A stretch of DNA of 40,904 bases from Methanobrevibacter sp. (GCA_017646885.1 JAGCLR010000236.1:1-40904), one strand, 5' to 3'. Shown: positions 9,901 through 18,424, counted from the stretch's first letter. The notes: generated by a model from the sequence alone, not told the origin. Made by a program: numbers and translations.

Positions 9901-12504
9901 ATCAATAGTTCCAGAATCAGCAATGTTGATAGGATTTATATCAATCTTAACTGTTCTGCCATTCTTATCTGTAATAGATAATCCTGCATCAGCAAACATA
10001 TTAAATGCACCATCTTCTCTCATAGTGCCAGAATACTGAACTAAAACATCTAAATCAGAAGTTTCTTTATTTCTACCTTTTGTATATGAGCCATACAATC
10101 TAATATCTTCAAACTTAAACTCATCTTCTTCAACAAAGTTATCAGCAAGAATATTTTTCACATCTTCTGAAATTATATTAGTAAGATCTTCAACTGTTTC
10201 TCCAAACTCATTCTCTATATTTGATTCATCAATCCTTTGAAAATAAGCAGCAGAATTGCCTGCACTCGCATCATCAAGTGCAGTTCTCAATAAATTAGCA
10301 AACTCTGTATTTCCTTCTGCTTCATAAGCAGCAATCATATCATTTGCTAATTCAATATCTTCTATAGAAACATCTCCAGAATTAAGATTTTCAAGCAATG
10401 ATATTTCAGAAACAACTCTATCAATATCTTCTGGATTAGTTTCATCATTAAATAATTCTATCTCATCTAATAAAGCATTGATTCTATTTTCAACAGTTAA
10501 AACTTCTCTATGCTCTACATTTCCTTGTAGAACTCCATTCTCATCAATTACTCCATAATCTTCTGTTTCATTGATTTCAGCCATATCTTCTGCCATCAAA
10601 TCATCTAAAGATTTACCAGTTTTTTTGCTGATAGATTCAAGCATAGTTGCCCCAAGTCTAACAGCTTTATCAGCTTTTTCTCTATCTTTAAACTGTCCAG
10701 ATTCAATAAGAGAATCTGCAACAGTATTAACAGTTTTTTCAAAATGTTGTTCTTCTGTTTCATCAATATTTATTGCACCATCAGCAATTTGTTCTGCTTG
10801 CAAATCTCTCAATTGATTTTCAGTTAGGTTTTCAATAACAGTTTGAATTTCCTCTGGAGATGCACCATTTTTAGCCATGTTGTTTGCAACAGAAGCACCA
10901 ACCATAGAAAGCCCTGCACCTTGAATAGCAATTGCCCCTGCAAGAACAGCCCATTCTTCTGGAGTTTTAAAAATAGCTTTTGCATAATTTTCAAAACTTC
11001 TCTCTTCATTATTAGTTCCAAGAGTTAAGTTAAGAACATCAGCAAGAGCTTCTTCTCCCATTTCTTCTAGGAATCCATCAAAGTGTACTTGATTCTTAAT
11101 CCATTCTTTTGATTGTCCGACAACTTTTAGATTATTAAACTCTTCAAACTTTTTAGAGAATACATCAGCACTATTTTTAATAAGAGTTTCTACTTTTGGA
11201 TATTTAGCAAAGAGATTTTTAATCAAACTGTTTTCAACGGCTTGAGCAACTTTTCCCCCTGCTTTAGCAATCGGTTTAGCTGCATATCTTAAAATCTCTC
11301 CACCTGCAATTTCTGTAAAATACTCAACAAAGATTGATTGCAAAGATTTAAACAAAGCAGTTGCAGGCTTTTCTTGAGAAATAGAAAATACTGCATTACC
11401 ATTATCAGTAAGCTTCATTTCATTATTCAACATTCTCTCTTGATAGCCTTGAAACAATCTTGAAGGAGAATTTACAATAGTTGTTAATGCAGTTTCAGCA
11501 AGTCTATTTGTACCCCAACCAATAGCTTTTCCTGCAGTTTGTAATGCTTGATTACCTTTAGCAACATTAGAGATATTTGTTGTTAATGTTGTACCAATAG
11601 CCCCTGCACCTAATGCTTTAAATAATGCAGAGCCTGTTAATAAGTCTGCACTAAATCCCAAACCATAGCCAACTGTACTACCGATTTGTCCACCAATAGA
11701 ATAACCTCTAACCTTTTTCTCTTGTTCAAAGTCCATTTTTCTATTGATAAAATCTAGCTCATCTTGTCTTATAGCTTCGCCTTTAAGTATTTTATCTTTG
11801 ATTTCTCTTTCTTTTTTTGTATCAAAAGCTTCTGCAATTGCACCAATAGCAATCCCTTTTGGCAATGTATCAGCCATTCCCTCTCTAAAACCAATCTTAT
11901 GAAGCAAATCTATTTCATTATAAATAGGCTGTCCTGCTCTATCAATGCCGACAACCTCATATCTTTTAGTAGAATCTGATTCATCTACTCCTTGTCTATT
12001 TTTGTTTAGTTCTGCAGATTCTAATTGAGCATTATAAACATTTTTACCCCATCTATCTAAAGCAGAGCCAACTCTATCAAAGAAAGAAGCAGAGCCATTA
12101 TTAACTCTTTCATCTCTTGCTTCTTTTTCTTTTCTCTGGTTTTCAATTCTATCTTCAACTAATTGGTTCTTTGAAGAATTTTTTAATGATTTACCAACGG
12201 CAGTAAGGTTAGCAGAATTATCAATGTTATCATAAGTTCCATTGAAAAACATTGAACTTCTATTAGCCAATTCAAAAGGTTTCATTTCGCCTTTATTCTG
12301 CCATTCGTTTATTTTTTCAATATCATTTGCACTTGTTTTGGTAATAGGTTTCAATTCATTCAATGTATTTGTGAACTGTTGCCTAATTGCAAAATCATCT
12401 AAACCAGAAGCTCTTGAAAATTCTACATTAGCTCTTACATCTTCTGCAGAGATTCCGTTTAGATTCAATATATTCATTTCTTCTTGAGTTATTTCTACTG
12501 GCAT
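3931..12504 (-). CDS. Giant polyvalent internal virion (ejection) protein: NTase, ADP-ribosyltransferase and two zincin domains
   Basis: 2857 residues, about a fifth of the genome. The order I can see is as follows. Residues 1-750 are helical, with Gly/Ala-rich, weakly hydrophobic stretches around 265-350. A polymerase-beta-type nucleotidyltransferase motif follows (G805-S806 then Asp817-x-Asp819). An ADP-ribosyltransferase-like 'polyvalent' domain runs from about 889 (AYHGTP, H891) through GEGAQAHGWGLYFA to about 1250 (GIKGITYDGRRDGRCYVIFDD). A zincin is at 1343-1347 (HELQH), then a Ser/Gly/Arg-rich linker at 1470-1547, then a second zincin at 1585-1589 (HEFAHWW). Long helical regions end in a C-terminal polyvalent-type segment (about 2330-2800). 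Its place after the gp14- and gp15-like genes matches T7 gp16, so it is probably packed in the capsid core and injected with the DNA. What each enzyme domain does in the host is unknown. A separate gene is nested in it (7866-8096). Confidence 0.85.
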   Translation of the reverse strand: MPVEITQEEMNILNLNGISAEDVRANVEFSRASGLDDFAIRQQFTNTLNELKPITKTSANDIEKINEWQNKGEMKPFELANRSSMFFNGTYDNIDNSANLTAVGKSLKNSSKNQLVEDRIENQRKEKEARDERVNNGSASFFDRVGSALDRWGKNVYNAQLESAELNKNRQGVDESDSTKRYEVVGIDRAGQPIYNEIDLLHKIGFREGMADTLPKGIAIGAIAEAFDTKKEREIKDKILKGEAIRQDELDFINRKMDFEQEKKVRGYSIGGQIGSTVGYGLGFSADLLTGSALFKALGAGAIGTTLTTNISNVAKGNQALQTAGKAIGWGTNRLAETALTTIVNSPSRLFQGYQERMLNNEMKLTDNGNAVFSISQEKPATALFKSLQSIFVEYFTEIAGGEILRYAAKPIAKAGGKVAQAVENSLIKNLFAKYPKVETLIKNSADVFSKKFEEFNNLKVVGQSKEWIKNQVHFDGFLEEMGEEALADVLNLTLGTNNEERSFENYAKAIFKTPEEWAVLAGAIAIQGAGLSMVGASVANNMAKNGASPEEIQTVIENLTENQLRDLQAEQIADGAINIDETEEQHFEKTVNTVADSLIESGQFKDREKADKAVRLGATMLESISKKTGKSLDDLMAEDMAEINETEDYGVIDENGVLQGNVEHREVLTVENRINALLDEIELFNDETNPEDIDRVVSEISLLENLNSGDVSIEDIELANDMIAAYEAEGNTEFANLLRTALDDASAGNSAAYFQRIDESNIENEFGETVEDLTNIISEDVKNILADNFVEEDEFKFEDIRLYGSYTKGRNKETSDLDVLVQYSGTMREDGAFNMFADAGLSITDKNGRTVKIDINPINIADSGTIDEHIDRMEKLEQADKNVYYQAAYHGTPHRFEEFSTEHIGSGEGAQAHGWGLYFAGEKEVSENYRAKLINRNGNSEYEFSVNGEKISEKAHNYLVHNLNGHLLYTSANSDNLEDLKADIAWHTQYLKRGNKFTLNLINLLQEQIDKIESNPKLSITKFLEEVPSDDKYRFQCLAAAAKRAAKDENRKANIQDVLKWIKEQQKPFKDEREKDLEIVKELEQIDLENIKLTKEMGQLFEVDIPENEVLLDEEKKLSEQTDFVKEKIYEVIESLSDEETMRFTSQLFDSDYTLTGYYLPVKMKDNPNECRKYLREEFYNDFRLYTGKELYHYLEFALGHAKWVSLKLNEHGIKGITYDGRRDGRCYVIFDDKAVDVVQTYYQSANKTLLDGFRELLKNIINNNQEKEIFTVSELLPHIPAFSRIRNFFNGIEDVKIELVSDTKNELKNGYYRASDDTVRINKDALYVSEMPIAAIETLLHELQHAHQKRNYDKYKNILSKNLNLSDATKQRLQNYIDNYEDMKEATKVYREFREKNKKQLAELDAMKKQLGKAKMLEEFKKRENAKLAILYKQNKDLYNNYKNSSGEMEARIISRELINQMGYGEIYDNQRRSFLSSFGNSGQLNGSRLYGSRSSGRIGRIGYNNRGRSETNRLYQSIGEDSEGTENISGRSLGYSEQQRIFIDNQQAEVLRDRYQKVKGSFIPAENIITLFKDADESTIVHEFAHWWLDKLVKYAEENEEIAEDLKEIRKFVRNNGGAFTTEEHERFARGFEAYIRTGSAKTNRLKRLFEDFKNALLSLYDSIKNLGFSEEEMPQINNLFERLLTTENQRIQAAVFDRCDKIQEQIQEIRDNQEKELADIDEIYQNNIERNLKDNKKKQQVNEYIRLAQKSASRIPKAVREYQDRYKQATLEILEVATGYKRQFIANPRNWETIEQKIADLSDEITSGDGMRDNWREFYFDTGVSYDNDEIDGDYKLAEQAFKVLTSGDYSQAKDDRMDDEEIGKFFGMFDYLKGKVLSLRGENKDAAYEALTSIFNNMPSMPNEAVQELVDELQKVGEQFIDQKAMESPNKFSIPNVSAAVQFRAYVISKLHNMKVYDPESKRVIRLSSVNKLYNILKYANSVLDTKEIIRKINAHAILQLENRQKHILDREIQKQVRINSKLVKVGALKKGKFDWKTNTIFSELVQMNRLNIEDARKEYNKLTQADKIEIGEERESWDENPTESLAAPTDFQAALKIKFLEYKSNKTNDRNLLATRSLLEDIIELKFEGRRAKNEEELKKNLSRYDYETNLVQILNRHRYNGKAKFLAKWVTGETPLTSEGTLANWESILTTVFNRETAAKYSLLKDESDAEVFAFKKCAEFYDKAAEIYHFEKPKNIAEKAWKTLVDFNNVQPLANLFREYENEMTTVIQVTYNKDTNKLVETNVEISRAEIITLYAWSLNKELKERLKTQYGEEQLEEMFSKLSDEDKQFAWLMVDICDSMYNESNEVFIRTTGLSLPRLENYVPSKTERVGSDIDMLHEHIVRSTNPSFIKSRKNCKRIKMDPQTPFAIILPHINKTARYIVLSEKVNFYNRIFASNDIQATLIDIYGKKTGKKIHQVLLNQLGTSTYANYAKSVTVGKSLLDQVASNYITSRIGGNMKVMLSQLTGLMNYAENMPAGEWAKRFAKVILKPKATVKYMFENCDYLKARIAGNSINEVLSTVTNEVDRFRTFRNFCISNTKFGDVLTLCLGGKPYVDYLMEQGLSKEEAFKKYVEDTLRAQQSGHNSATSAWQKKQAETPINRMIFAFNNTNLQFERKFVEALSNYSKKDITGKEFAKAFVIYKVLNPVVFSSFLTNLSLISLFRAIVDGDDEEGRAVGIDILEALALANLKAYGLLGIVADCLCRFAFSKIKKERYFETQLPLISDIEEQLSKMVGKDDLTLGDYVTALCAATDYTTGIAATRIKNSVGGFGDIAEGEYGTGLLRLLGYGKYRATVAATGEEPKRKKK
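7866..8096 (-). CDS. Candidate nested (overprinted) small gene inside the ejection-protein gene
   Basis: 76 codons on the same strand as the giant gene but in the +1 frame. The ATG at 8094-8096 is preceded by GGAG with a 6-nt spacer, a better site than many accepted starts here; an in-frame ATG at 8106-8108 also exists. The product reads like a real soluble protein: acidic, helical, no low-complexity sequence, with elements such as AAGYTEAEALEELEELG and ISLEEAWDILN. The overlapped part of the giant protein (about residues 1470-1547) is by contrast an unusual Ser/Gly/Arg/Asn-rich linker between two metallopeptidase domains, as expected if the nested frame is the constrained one. No function is known to me. 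It may also be a chance open frame. Confidence 0.5.
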   Translation of the reverse strand: MIINEEAFCPRSEILDSLMAAGYTEAEALEELEELGTITEEDQKLIDYINQLEKIAKEQKISLEEAWDILNNKESS

Positions 12505-12522
12505 TGTTTTTTCTTCCTGTGT

Positions 12523-14628
12523 TTAAAACTGATAAACATTGTTATTAGCAACTGTTTTTGTAGGTTTCGGAGTTGCAGGGTTCGCATTGATAAGAGTGAT
12601 ATGTGCATGGTTTACATGGTTTGTTCCATGTTGCCTATCATAACCTCTTTCATCTACAATCTTATTGTTACCTTTGAAATGAGCAATTATATTTATATCA
12701 GATGTTCCGATTTTATAAACAGTTGGTAATTGTAATAATCTCTCATAGATTCTGATTCTATTTTCTATGCTATGTTCTGACATAGAAACATCTGCAGCTC
12801 TTCCTTCTGCGTGATGAGAGCCTGCTTGATTCCTATATCTACTTGTAACAGTTAAGTTCAATCCTAACTGGTCTGCAATTGTAGGAATCTGATTATCTGC
12901 AAAGAAAGTAAGAACTTTTTGCTCATTTGGTTTAGCTTCTGTCATTGCAATATTTCTCATTGTTTCTGCATTATATGAGAATGAGCTTGCAATATTTTGA
13001 GCTTTTGTTTTTCTTTCTTGTGCTTTTTGATAAACTCTATTTTTGATTATTTTATATTTTTCTTCATCTGGTGGCAGTTGTCCATTATGTTTGCTTTGAT
13101 AGTAAACAAAATCATTCATTACATCTTTAATGAATCCTGTTTTCTCTGCCATTCCTTTTTCCAATTGCTTATATAAGAAAACTCCATCTTCTCCTTTATA
13201 TCCTAAAGAATTAGTAATATTTAAAAGCTCATCATCTGTAATAGTTCTACCTTTACGAGCTTCAAACTCTCTTACCATTGCTTTGATTTCTGAATAAGCA
13301 ACATCTTCTTTTTTACCTCTATGAAGTTTCATATCTTTTAAAGCTGAATCAATCAAATCATTATCTTCTTTAATAGAAGAATAAAAATCTCCAGACCTAA
13401 TTTTTTCTTGAGCTTTTACAAAAGATTTATAATCTCCTTCTGATAAAAATCCTCTGTACTTATTCAAATCAACTTCTGCAAATCCTTGAGCATTATTTAC
13501 TTGCATTTCATATAATGTACTCCAGATTTGATTGTCTGTTTCTGGTTGTCCACCTTGATTGATATAATTCATAAGAGCAAGTTTATCTTTTGGATCTAAA
13601 ATATCTGGAATATCATCATAAGATAAAGTTCCTTGACCTTTAGCAGCATTTTCTGCTTTTGTATAGAATCCATCAAGAGCTTCTTTTTGTTGAAGGTCCT
13701 CAAAGTGTTTTTCTTGTTGATAATGTCTTTTTACACGAGATAAAACAGATTCTGACATATTAACATCTTCAATAGCTTCTGCTTGTCTTACTGCATCTTC
13801 TTCTGATTCAGCATTAGCAATAATCTCATTTGCTAATTGTCTTGAAGTATATTTATCTTCATTAGTTTTAATCTGTCCTATATATTTTGCATGATGTTGA
13901 GAAAGTATTTCTTCTTTATGTTCTTCAAAAAATTCTTTTGCAGATAAATCTCCATCTTGAATTTTAGCATCAAGAATAGAACAATATGCTTGAGAAACTT
14001 TTTCTGATTCAATCTTTTTTATAGAAGTTTCATCAGCATTAGTTGCTTCTCCTTGCCATCTTACAATTTGCTTGATGTTGTTAATTTGTGTTTTAACTCC
14101 ATCTGGATTATTGCGTTCACTTACTGCAGAACTTATTGCATTATCAATACCTAATGCAGTTTCATTAGAAGCCCAGTTGTTAGTTTGCTGAAAATCGTGA
14201 GCAGTTACACTTTGTAAAATATTACTTCTTTTTGCAGCAGCAGTATCTTTTATTTGAGCTTGATTAAAGTTACTAACTCTGTTTTGCTCTTGCCATTGTT
14301 TTACAAAATCATCATAGCTTTGCATTATTTCATTTGTTCTTCCAGTAGCATCTTTCCCAAACTTATTAAAATAACCATTCTCTCTATCTAACAAACTATC
14401 TTGCTTCCATTGTTCAATAGCATTGTTAAATTCCATTATCTTCATTCTGTCATGAGTTTCTTGAATTTTTAAAGAAGCTGCAGCAATTTTATCAAAGCCT
14501 TTGCTCATATTGCTCATAGCTCTACCGATACTAGCACCAGAAGTATCTTCTGTTATTCTATAACTTTCATAAGGTAATGGAGTTCCATTTAAACTGGTTT
14601 CTCTTTTATATTGAGGAACTTGTGGCAT
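12523..14628 (-). CDS. Internal virion protein with C-terminal M15-type peptidase domain
   Basis: 701 residues. Residues 1-560 are mostly helical and charged with no known enzyme motif, typical of an internal core protein (T7 gp15 position). The C-terminal part carries the zinc signature of M15/DD-carboxypeptidase-like enzymes: S604-H605-H606 followed by G609, A611 and D613, then the third-ligand region at H674-A-H676. Such domains cut peptidoglycan peptides, so this protein probably opens the cell wall during DNA ejection. It starts with ATG and lies 18 nt before the giant ejection protein. T7 uses a transglycosylase on gp16 for this step, so here the wall-cutting activity has moved to another core protein. 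Confidence 0.8.
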   Translation of the reverse strand: MPQVPQYKRETSLNGTPLPYESYRITEDTSGASIGRAMSNMSKGFDKIAAASLKIQETHDRMKIMEFNNAIEQWKQDSLLDRENGYFNKFGKDATGRTNEIMQSYDDFVKQWQEQNRVSNFNQAQIKDTAAAKRSNILQSVTAHDFQQTNNWASNETALGIDNAISSAVSERNNPDGVKTQINNIKQIVRWQGEATNADETSIKKIESEKVSQAYCSILDAKIQDGDLSAKEFFEEHKEEILSQHHAKYIGQIKTNEDKYTSRQLANEIIANAESEEDAVRQAEAIEDVNMSESVLSRVKRHYQQEKHFEDLQQKEALDGFYTKAENAAKGQGTLSYDDIPDILDPKDKLALMNYINQGGQPETDNQIWSTLYEMQVNNAQGFAEVDLNKYRGFLSEGDYKSFVKAQEKIRSGDFYSSIKEDNDLIDSALKDMKLHRGKKEDVAYSEIKAMVREFEARKGRTITDDELLNITNSLGYKGEDGVFLYKQLEKGMAEKTGFIKDVMNDFVYYQSKHNGQLPPDEEKYKIIKNRVYQKAQERKTKAQNIASSFSYNAETMRNIAMTEAKPNEQKVLTFFADNQIPTIADQLGLNLTVTSRYRNQAGSHHAEGRAADVSMSEHSIENRIRIYERLLQLPTVYKIGTSDINIIAHFKGNNKIVDERGYDRQHGTNHVNHAHITLINANPATPKPTKTVANNNVYQF

Positions 14629-14643
14629 TGTATAACCCTTTCA

Positions 14644-15135
14644 CTAATCTACTTCTAAACCTTGTTTCTTTCTGATTCTATAAAAAAACTCAAACCCTTT
14701 AGGAACTTTGAGTATTGATGGTCTAGGTTTATCAAACTTAAACCCAACCCATTTAAGCCAACTTTTAGCAAACTCATTCTTTGAATAGATAAAGTTGTAT
14801 AACAACCAGAATTTTTTATCATAACTTTCAATCTCTTTTTTAAGCTCACGCAAAAAGCAGATTTTATATTTTTTTAATTCATCTGTGCATAGCATCCAAG
14901 CTATGCCAACACCCTCTTCTTCATCATTAGCTTGCCAAGCACCACTCATACAAACTGGAATATCTCCATCTTTTGTTACTCCAAGAAGAATATCAAAATC
15001 CCTGTTCATAATGTCATTAAGGATTTCTTCTTTCCAGTTTTCTCCATGTATAGCTTTAACTTCTTCAAGATCGTTTTGGCTTAAATGTTCTAAAATATAT
15101 AGAACATCTTTTTCATTCTTACTTTTTCTATACAT
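14644..15135 (-). CDS. GNAT-fold-like internal virion protein (DUF2833 / T7 gp13-like)
   Basis: 163 residues. The pattern of a short helical N-terminus, a central VCMSGAWQ strand, a helix (LKKYKICFLRELKKEI), then LLYNFIYSKNEFAKSWLKWVGFKFD resembles the acetyltransferase-like phage proteins between tail tube B and the core proteins in T7-like phages. In the family these proteins help assemble the internal core; acetyltransferase activity is not established. It follows the tail tube B stop after 8 nt and precedes the M15 protein by 15 nt, the same order as in T7. Confidence 0.7.
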   Translation of the reverse strand: MYRKSKNEKDVLYILEHLSQNDLEEVKAIHGENWKEEILNDIMNRDFDILLGVTKDGDIPVCMSGAWQANDEEEGVGIAWMLCTDELKKYKICFLRELKKEIESYDKKFWLLYNFIYSKNEFAKSWLKWVGFKFDKPRPSILKVPKGFEFFYRIRKKQGLEVD

Positions 15136-15143
15136 AACAATCC

Positions 15144-17219
15144 CTAACCATTTTCATTATCTTGAACTGCAACAGTTGCACTAACAGATAAAATAGTAAG
15201 AGGTAGAGGATAATTCTGTTTTATTCTTATTGTTGCATCAGCTTTTGGATAAGCTGTTACAGTCATTAATAAATCTGTAGAAAATAATTTTCCAGAATCA
15301 TTGATTGAAGCATCACATCTATTATGCCTAAATTCTCTACCATCTGTTCCACAGAAAATAACATCTTCACGAGATTTAAAGACTTTTAAACAAACATGGT
15401 TTATAACCTTTTTCAGCCCTTGAGTATTTTCTCCTTCGATATTAAGAGTTTCAAAATCGAACTCATAAGGCAAGCCAATTACAATAGTTTTTGCAGGCTT
15501 TGATAATGTTACTGTACCATTTTTAACTACAAGATTATCAATAATACCACCATTAACATTGGCTATTACTGTTTTACCTTCTAAATGGTCTAATCCAGAA
15601 ATGGTTGTTGTGGGTTGTTCAAATTCTGCTGATAATCCACAATCAACAAGAAAAGCATACTTAGCATCATCAATAATTCTTGTTTTAGTTCTTTCAATGA
15701 ATTTTACATTTTGTCCATTGATTGTTCTATTGATAACAAAATAAGCAACATCTTCTAAACCTTCTCTTACAACATCAACAGATTCAAAAGTTCCTTCTGT
15801 TTCAAACCTTGTCCAACCACAAAGTTTTTGTTTTTTGTTATAAGTCATTGTTGCTGCAGAACCATCATTGAAGATTACATATAGTAATCTGTAAGGCTCT
15901 TTAGCATAAGCAATATAAACAATTTCTTTTCCTTCAAACAAGTGAGAAGAGAATAGAGATAATTCATCTCCATCATAACCTTCTGACATGATGTCATAAC
16001 CTAAATCTCTAACAACAGATCCCCCTGCTTGAACAAAAATTACCATTGAACCAGATACAACAGGCTCAACATGAGAAGCACCATAGCAAGATTGAATTAC
16101 TGCTGCAGGCATAGGATTAGCTTGAAACACTCCATCTGTGCCATTAACTTTCCATTCTGAATTAGAAGTTAAGACAATTAAATCTTTCATAGGAATTAAA
16201 TGTCTAATTTCATTAACTTCTCTATCATCCATATTCAATGTTACAGCATCAGTTGCTATTAAAGGTCTGGAAACATTAAAGTTGTTTATTGCACCAGATT
16301 GAGAACTCCACAAAGTTTGAGGATTATTATAAGAATTACCATACAATTTTCTTTGTTGAAAATATGCAGAGCAAGTTGGGTTGTTATTATTTGCAAAAGG
16401 ATTTTTTGTAATAGGTGCAGAAGAAGATAAATCTGGCTCAATATTATCATCTGTAAAAGTTGTTCCTTCTGCAGTTCCTATATAACCAAAGATTCCGTTT
16501 ACACTTCTGTAAATATTATATTCTGCAGCTCCTGCAACAGCATCCCATGTAATAGTCATATATTCAGTTGTTAGCCAATTGGCTTCTCTATGAGCTTTTA
16601 CTGTAACAACTGCAGATCTTTTAGATTCTTCATTAGATTCTGCTTCTACTGCAGTAACAAGATATTGATAATTTCTTGTATTAGAATCAGTTGAGCCTGT
16701 CCAAGTAGCTTTTACATTTGTTGGAGCAGCTATTTCTGGTTGAAAAACTCCATCTTCTAATCTCCAATCATAATGAGAATATCTTGAAAGATTTTTTACA
16801 GGGTAATCAATGTGTGTTAATGTAAGCACATCTCCTGCTTGAGAACGCTTAATAGTTTTTAAATCTTTTGCTAAATATGGAGTTTCAATTTCTACCATCT
16901 GTCCTGCTTTAGCGTGTCCATCTGGATAGATAATATAAGCCCCATCTTTAAGAAATCTAATATATTTTTCTCCAAACTCAAGCATATAAGTTTGTTCAGA
17001 GTTGAAAACAAATTTCATTACTCTGGTTGCCTTATCACTATATTTAGCAGTTCCACAAAATTCTAAACCATTTCTATTAGATATACCACCCTCTTGATGA
17101 ATAATAGCATTTTTCGCTTTTTTCAAGCCAATACCATATTGTTCAAGATTTGTTCTTGAATCTAATCTAGGTGTTAATTCTCCTCTGGTAAAACTCGCTT
17201 GAGTAATTCTAGTAGCCAT
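15144..17219 (-). CDS. Tail tubular protein B (T7 gp12-like nozzle)
   Basis: 691 residues from ATG at 17217-17219, which has GGAG 6 nt upstream; an in-frame GTG 12 nt earlier overlaps the previous stop and is less likely. The N-terminus shows the family's signature: QASFTRGELTPRLDSR, then GLKKAKNAIIHQEGG and SNRNGLEF. Beta-rich repeats and a fibronectin-like segment (about residues 165-260, 'APTNVKATW...YNIYRS') follow. The protein forms the tail nozzle in podoviruses and binds fibres with tail tubular protein A, encoded immediately upstream. Confidence 0.85.
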   Translation of the reverse strand: MATRITQASFTRGELTPRLDSRTNLEQYGIGLKKAKNAIIHQEGGISNRNGLEFCGTAKYSDKATRVMKFVFNSEQTYMLEFGEKYIRFLKDGAYIIYPDGHAKAGQMVEIETPYLAKDLKTIKRSQAGDVLTLTHIDYPVKNLSRYSHYDWRLEDGVFQPEIAAPTNVKATWTGSTDSNTRNYQYLVTAVEAESNEESKRSAVVTVKAHREANWLTTEYMTITWDAVAGAAEYNIYRSVNGIFGYIGTAEGTTFTDDNIEPDLSSSAPITKNPFANNNNPTCSAYFQQRKLYGNSYNNPQTLWSSQSGAINNFNVSRPLIATDAVTLNMDDREVNEIRHLIPMKDLIVLTSNSEWKVNGTDGVFQANPMPAAVIQSCYGASHVEPVVSGSMVIFVQAGGSVVRDLGYDIMSEGYDGDELSLFSSHLFEGKEIVYIAYAKEPYRLLYVIFNDGSAATMTYNKKQKLCGWTRFETEGTFESVDVVREGLEDVAYFVINRTINGQNVKFIERTKTRIIDDAKYAFLVDCGLSAEFEQPTTTISGLDHLEGKTVIANVNGGIIDNLVVKNGTVTLSKPAKTIVIGLPYEFDFETLNIEGENTQGLKKVINHVCLKVFKSREDVIFCGTDGREFRHNRCDASINDSGKLFSTDLLMTVTAYPKADATIRIKQNYPLPLTILSVSATVAVQDNENG

Positions 17220-17230
17220 TGTTTTCTCCA

Positions 17231-17821
17231 CTATCTATAATCTGTATAATCTTTATCATCTTCATCTTTGATTTCTGTTTTTCTGGCATCAGTTACTATT
17301 GCTTGTCTAATAGCCATTTGATAATCTTGTAAGCAACTGTTCTTTTTATTTTCAGAACCTACAATAGCTTGAGCTGACATATAAGCAAGATAATGCCCAA
17401 GAGCATTTACAAAAGGTGCAGTAAAGAATGTTTCATTTACAACTCTTTTTGTATATCTCAAAATACAAGGGTTTGAATTAGCTAGAAGTATTTTCTTCCC
17501 TGTAGAATCTATTGCAGGCTCAACTTTCTTTTCTTTATTATCATGAATATCAATAATAGCTCTAGGTGCAATACAATCATTTGGATAATTAAAAGCATAT
17601 AAATAATTTGGATTTTCTGGTTTGTATGCAGCAATTGATACTTCTGTAGTTGCATTAGCAAAACTCCAATCATGAGCTTCAAGAACAGTATCTCTTGCTA
17701 TTTCATAATAGTTATTTAATATTATTCCTAATGGAGATTCCTCAACACTATTCTGAATTGTTGTAGATACTCCCAAGTTGCAAAGAGCAACATTATATAT
17801 TTTAACTTTAGAATATGCCAT
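17231..17821 (-). CDS. Tail tubular protein A (T7 gp11-like adaptor)
   Basis: 196 residues, the usual length. The start 'AYSKVKIYNVALCNLGVSTTIQ' and the element 'YYEIARDTVLEAHDWSFANATTEV' match the podovirus head-to-tail adaptor family (T7 gp11/P22 gp4 type): an N-terminal helical part followed by a beta sandwich. It forms the ring between portal and nozzle. Its stop abuts the tail tubular B gene, which is the normal pair order. Confidence 0.85.
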   Translation of the reverse strand: MAYSKVKIYNVALCNLGVSTTIQNSVEESPLGIILNNYYEIARDTVLEAHDWSFANATTEVSIAAYKPENPNYLYAFNYPNDCIAPRAIIDIHDNKEKKVEPAIDSTGKKILLANSNPCILRYTKRVVNETFFTAPFVNALGHYLAYMSAQAIVGSENKKNSCLQDYQMAIRQAIVTDARKTEIKDEDDKDYTDYR

Positions 17822-17832
17822 TTTAATCTCCT

Positions 17833-18408
17833 TTATGGTGTTATTGATGGAGTTACTCCTGTAGGTTTACCAATAGAATTAGGACTATACCAATTTGTAG
17901 CAACGGAAGCTGCTTTTGCAACTCCATCTAATCCAGTAGTAATTGCATTAGTTACTCCTGCTCTATAAGCATTTTTCCCTGCAAAAACATCAAGATTAGC
18001 TTGATTGTTAAAGTTATTAGCTTGATGATCATAAGCTAATCCTTTTGTTTCTGCATTATATCTGGTTGTTAATGCGTCTAATTCTCCCATTGCAGCAGTA
18101 TCTTCAATAGTATCAAGTGCAGTACCAGTAGAAATATCAATACCATTAGCAGCCATTGCTGTTTGTTGAGCTCCAACTTTTTGTAGAGTTTTTATTCTCT
18201 GCATCCGAGATTCTTCTATACCTTCTTGTCGTGCTTGTGCAGCATTAGCTTCTGCAACTTTAGCATTATTTCTATTCACTTGAGCTTGATAATTGTATTG
18301 TGCCTGTGTAGCTTTTCCTTGTTGATAACTACCATAAGCACCGACTGCAGCACTTGCTACAGATGCAACGGCTGCTGTAACTACTGCTGCTGTAACTGGA
18401 TCGCACAT
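17833..18408 (-). CDS. Internal virion protein, T7 gp14-like
   Basis: 191 residues. It begins with CDPVTAAVVTAAVASVASAA, an Ala/Val-rich hydrophobic helix, then a Gln/Ala/Asn-rich long helix with QQGKATQAQYNYQAQ, the form seen in podovirus core proteins that enter the outer membrane or periplasm during ejection. The later stretch GIDISTGTALDTIEDTAAMGELDALT is also characteristic of this family. It lies just before tail tube A on the late operon. Assignment is by sequence pattern and place. Confidence 0.8.
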   Translation of the reverse strand: MCDPVTAAVVTAAVASVASAAVGAYGSYQQGKATQAQYNYQAQVNRNNAKVAEANAAQARQEGIEESRMQRIKTLQKVGAQQTAMAANGIDISTGTALDTIEDTAAMGELDALTTRYNAETKGLAYDHQANNFNNQANLDVFAGKNAYRAGVTNAITTGLDGVAKAASVATNWYSPNSIGKPTGVTPSITP

Positions 18409-18424
18409 TATTAACTCCCTTATA

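Noticed and set aside
10824..11021. 65-codon minus-strand frame inside the giant gene
   Set aside because: No ribosome site; the product is Leu/Lys-rich in a skewed way typical of an out-of-frame reading, while the main frame is normal here.
14655..14849. 64-codon frame inside the GNAT-like gene
   Set aside because: Out-of-frame shadow with no start signal; the main frame has family similarity.
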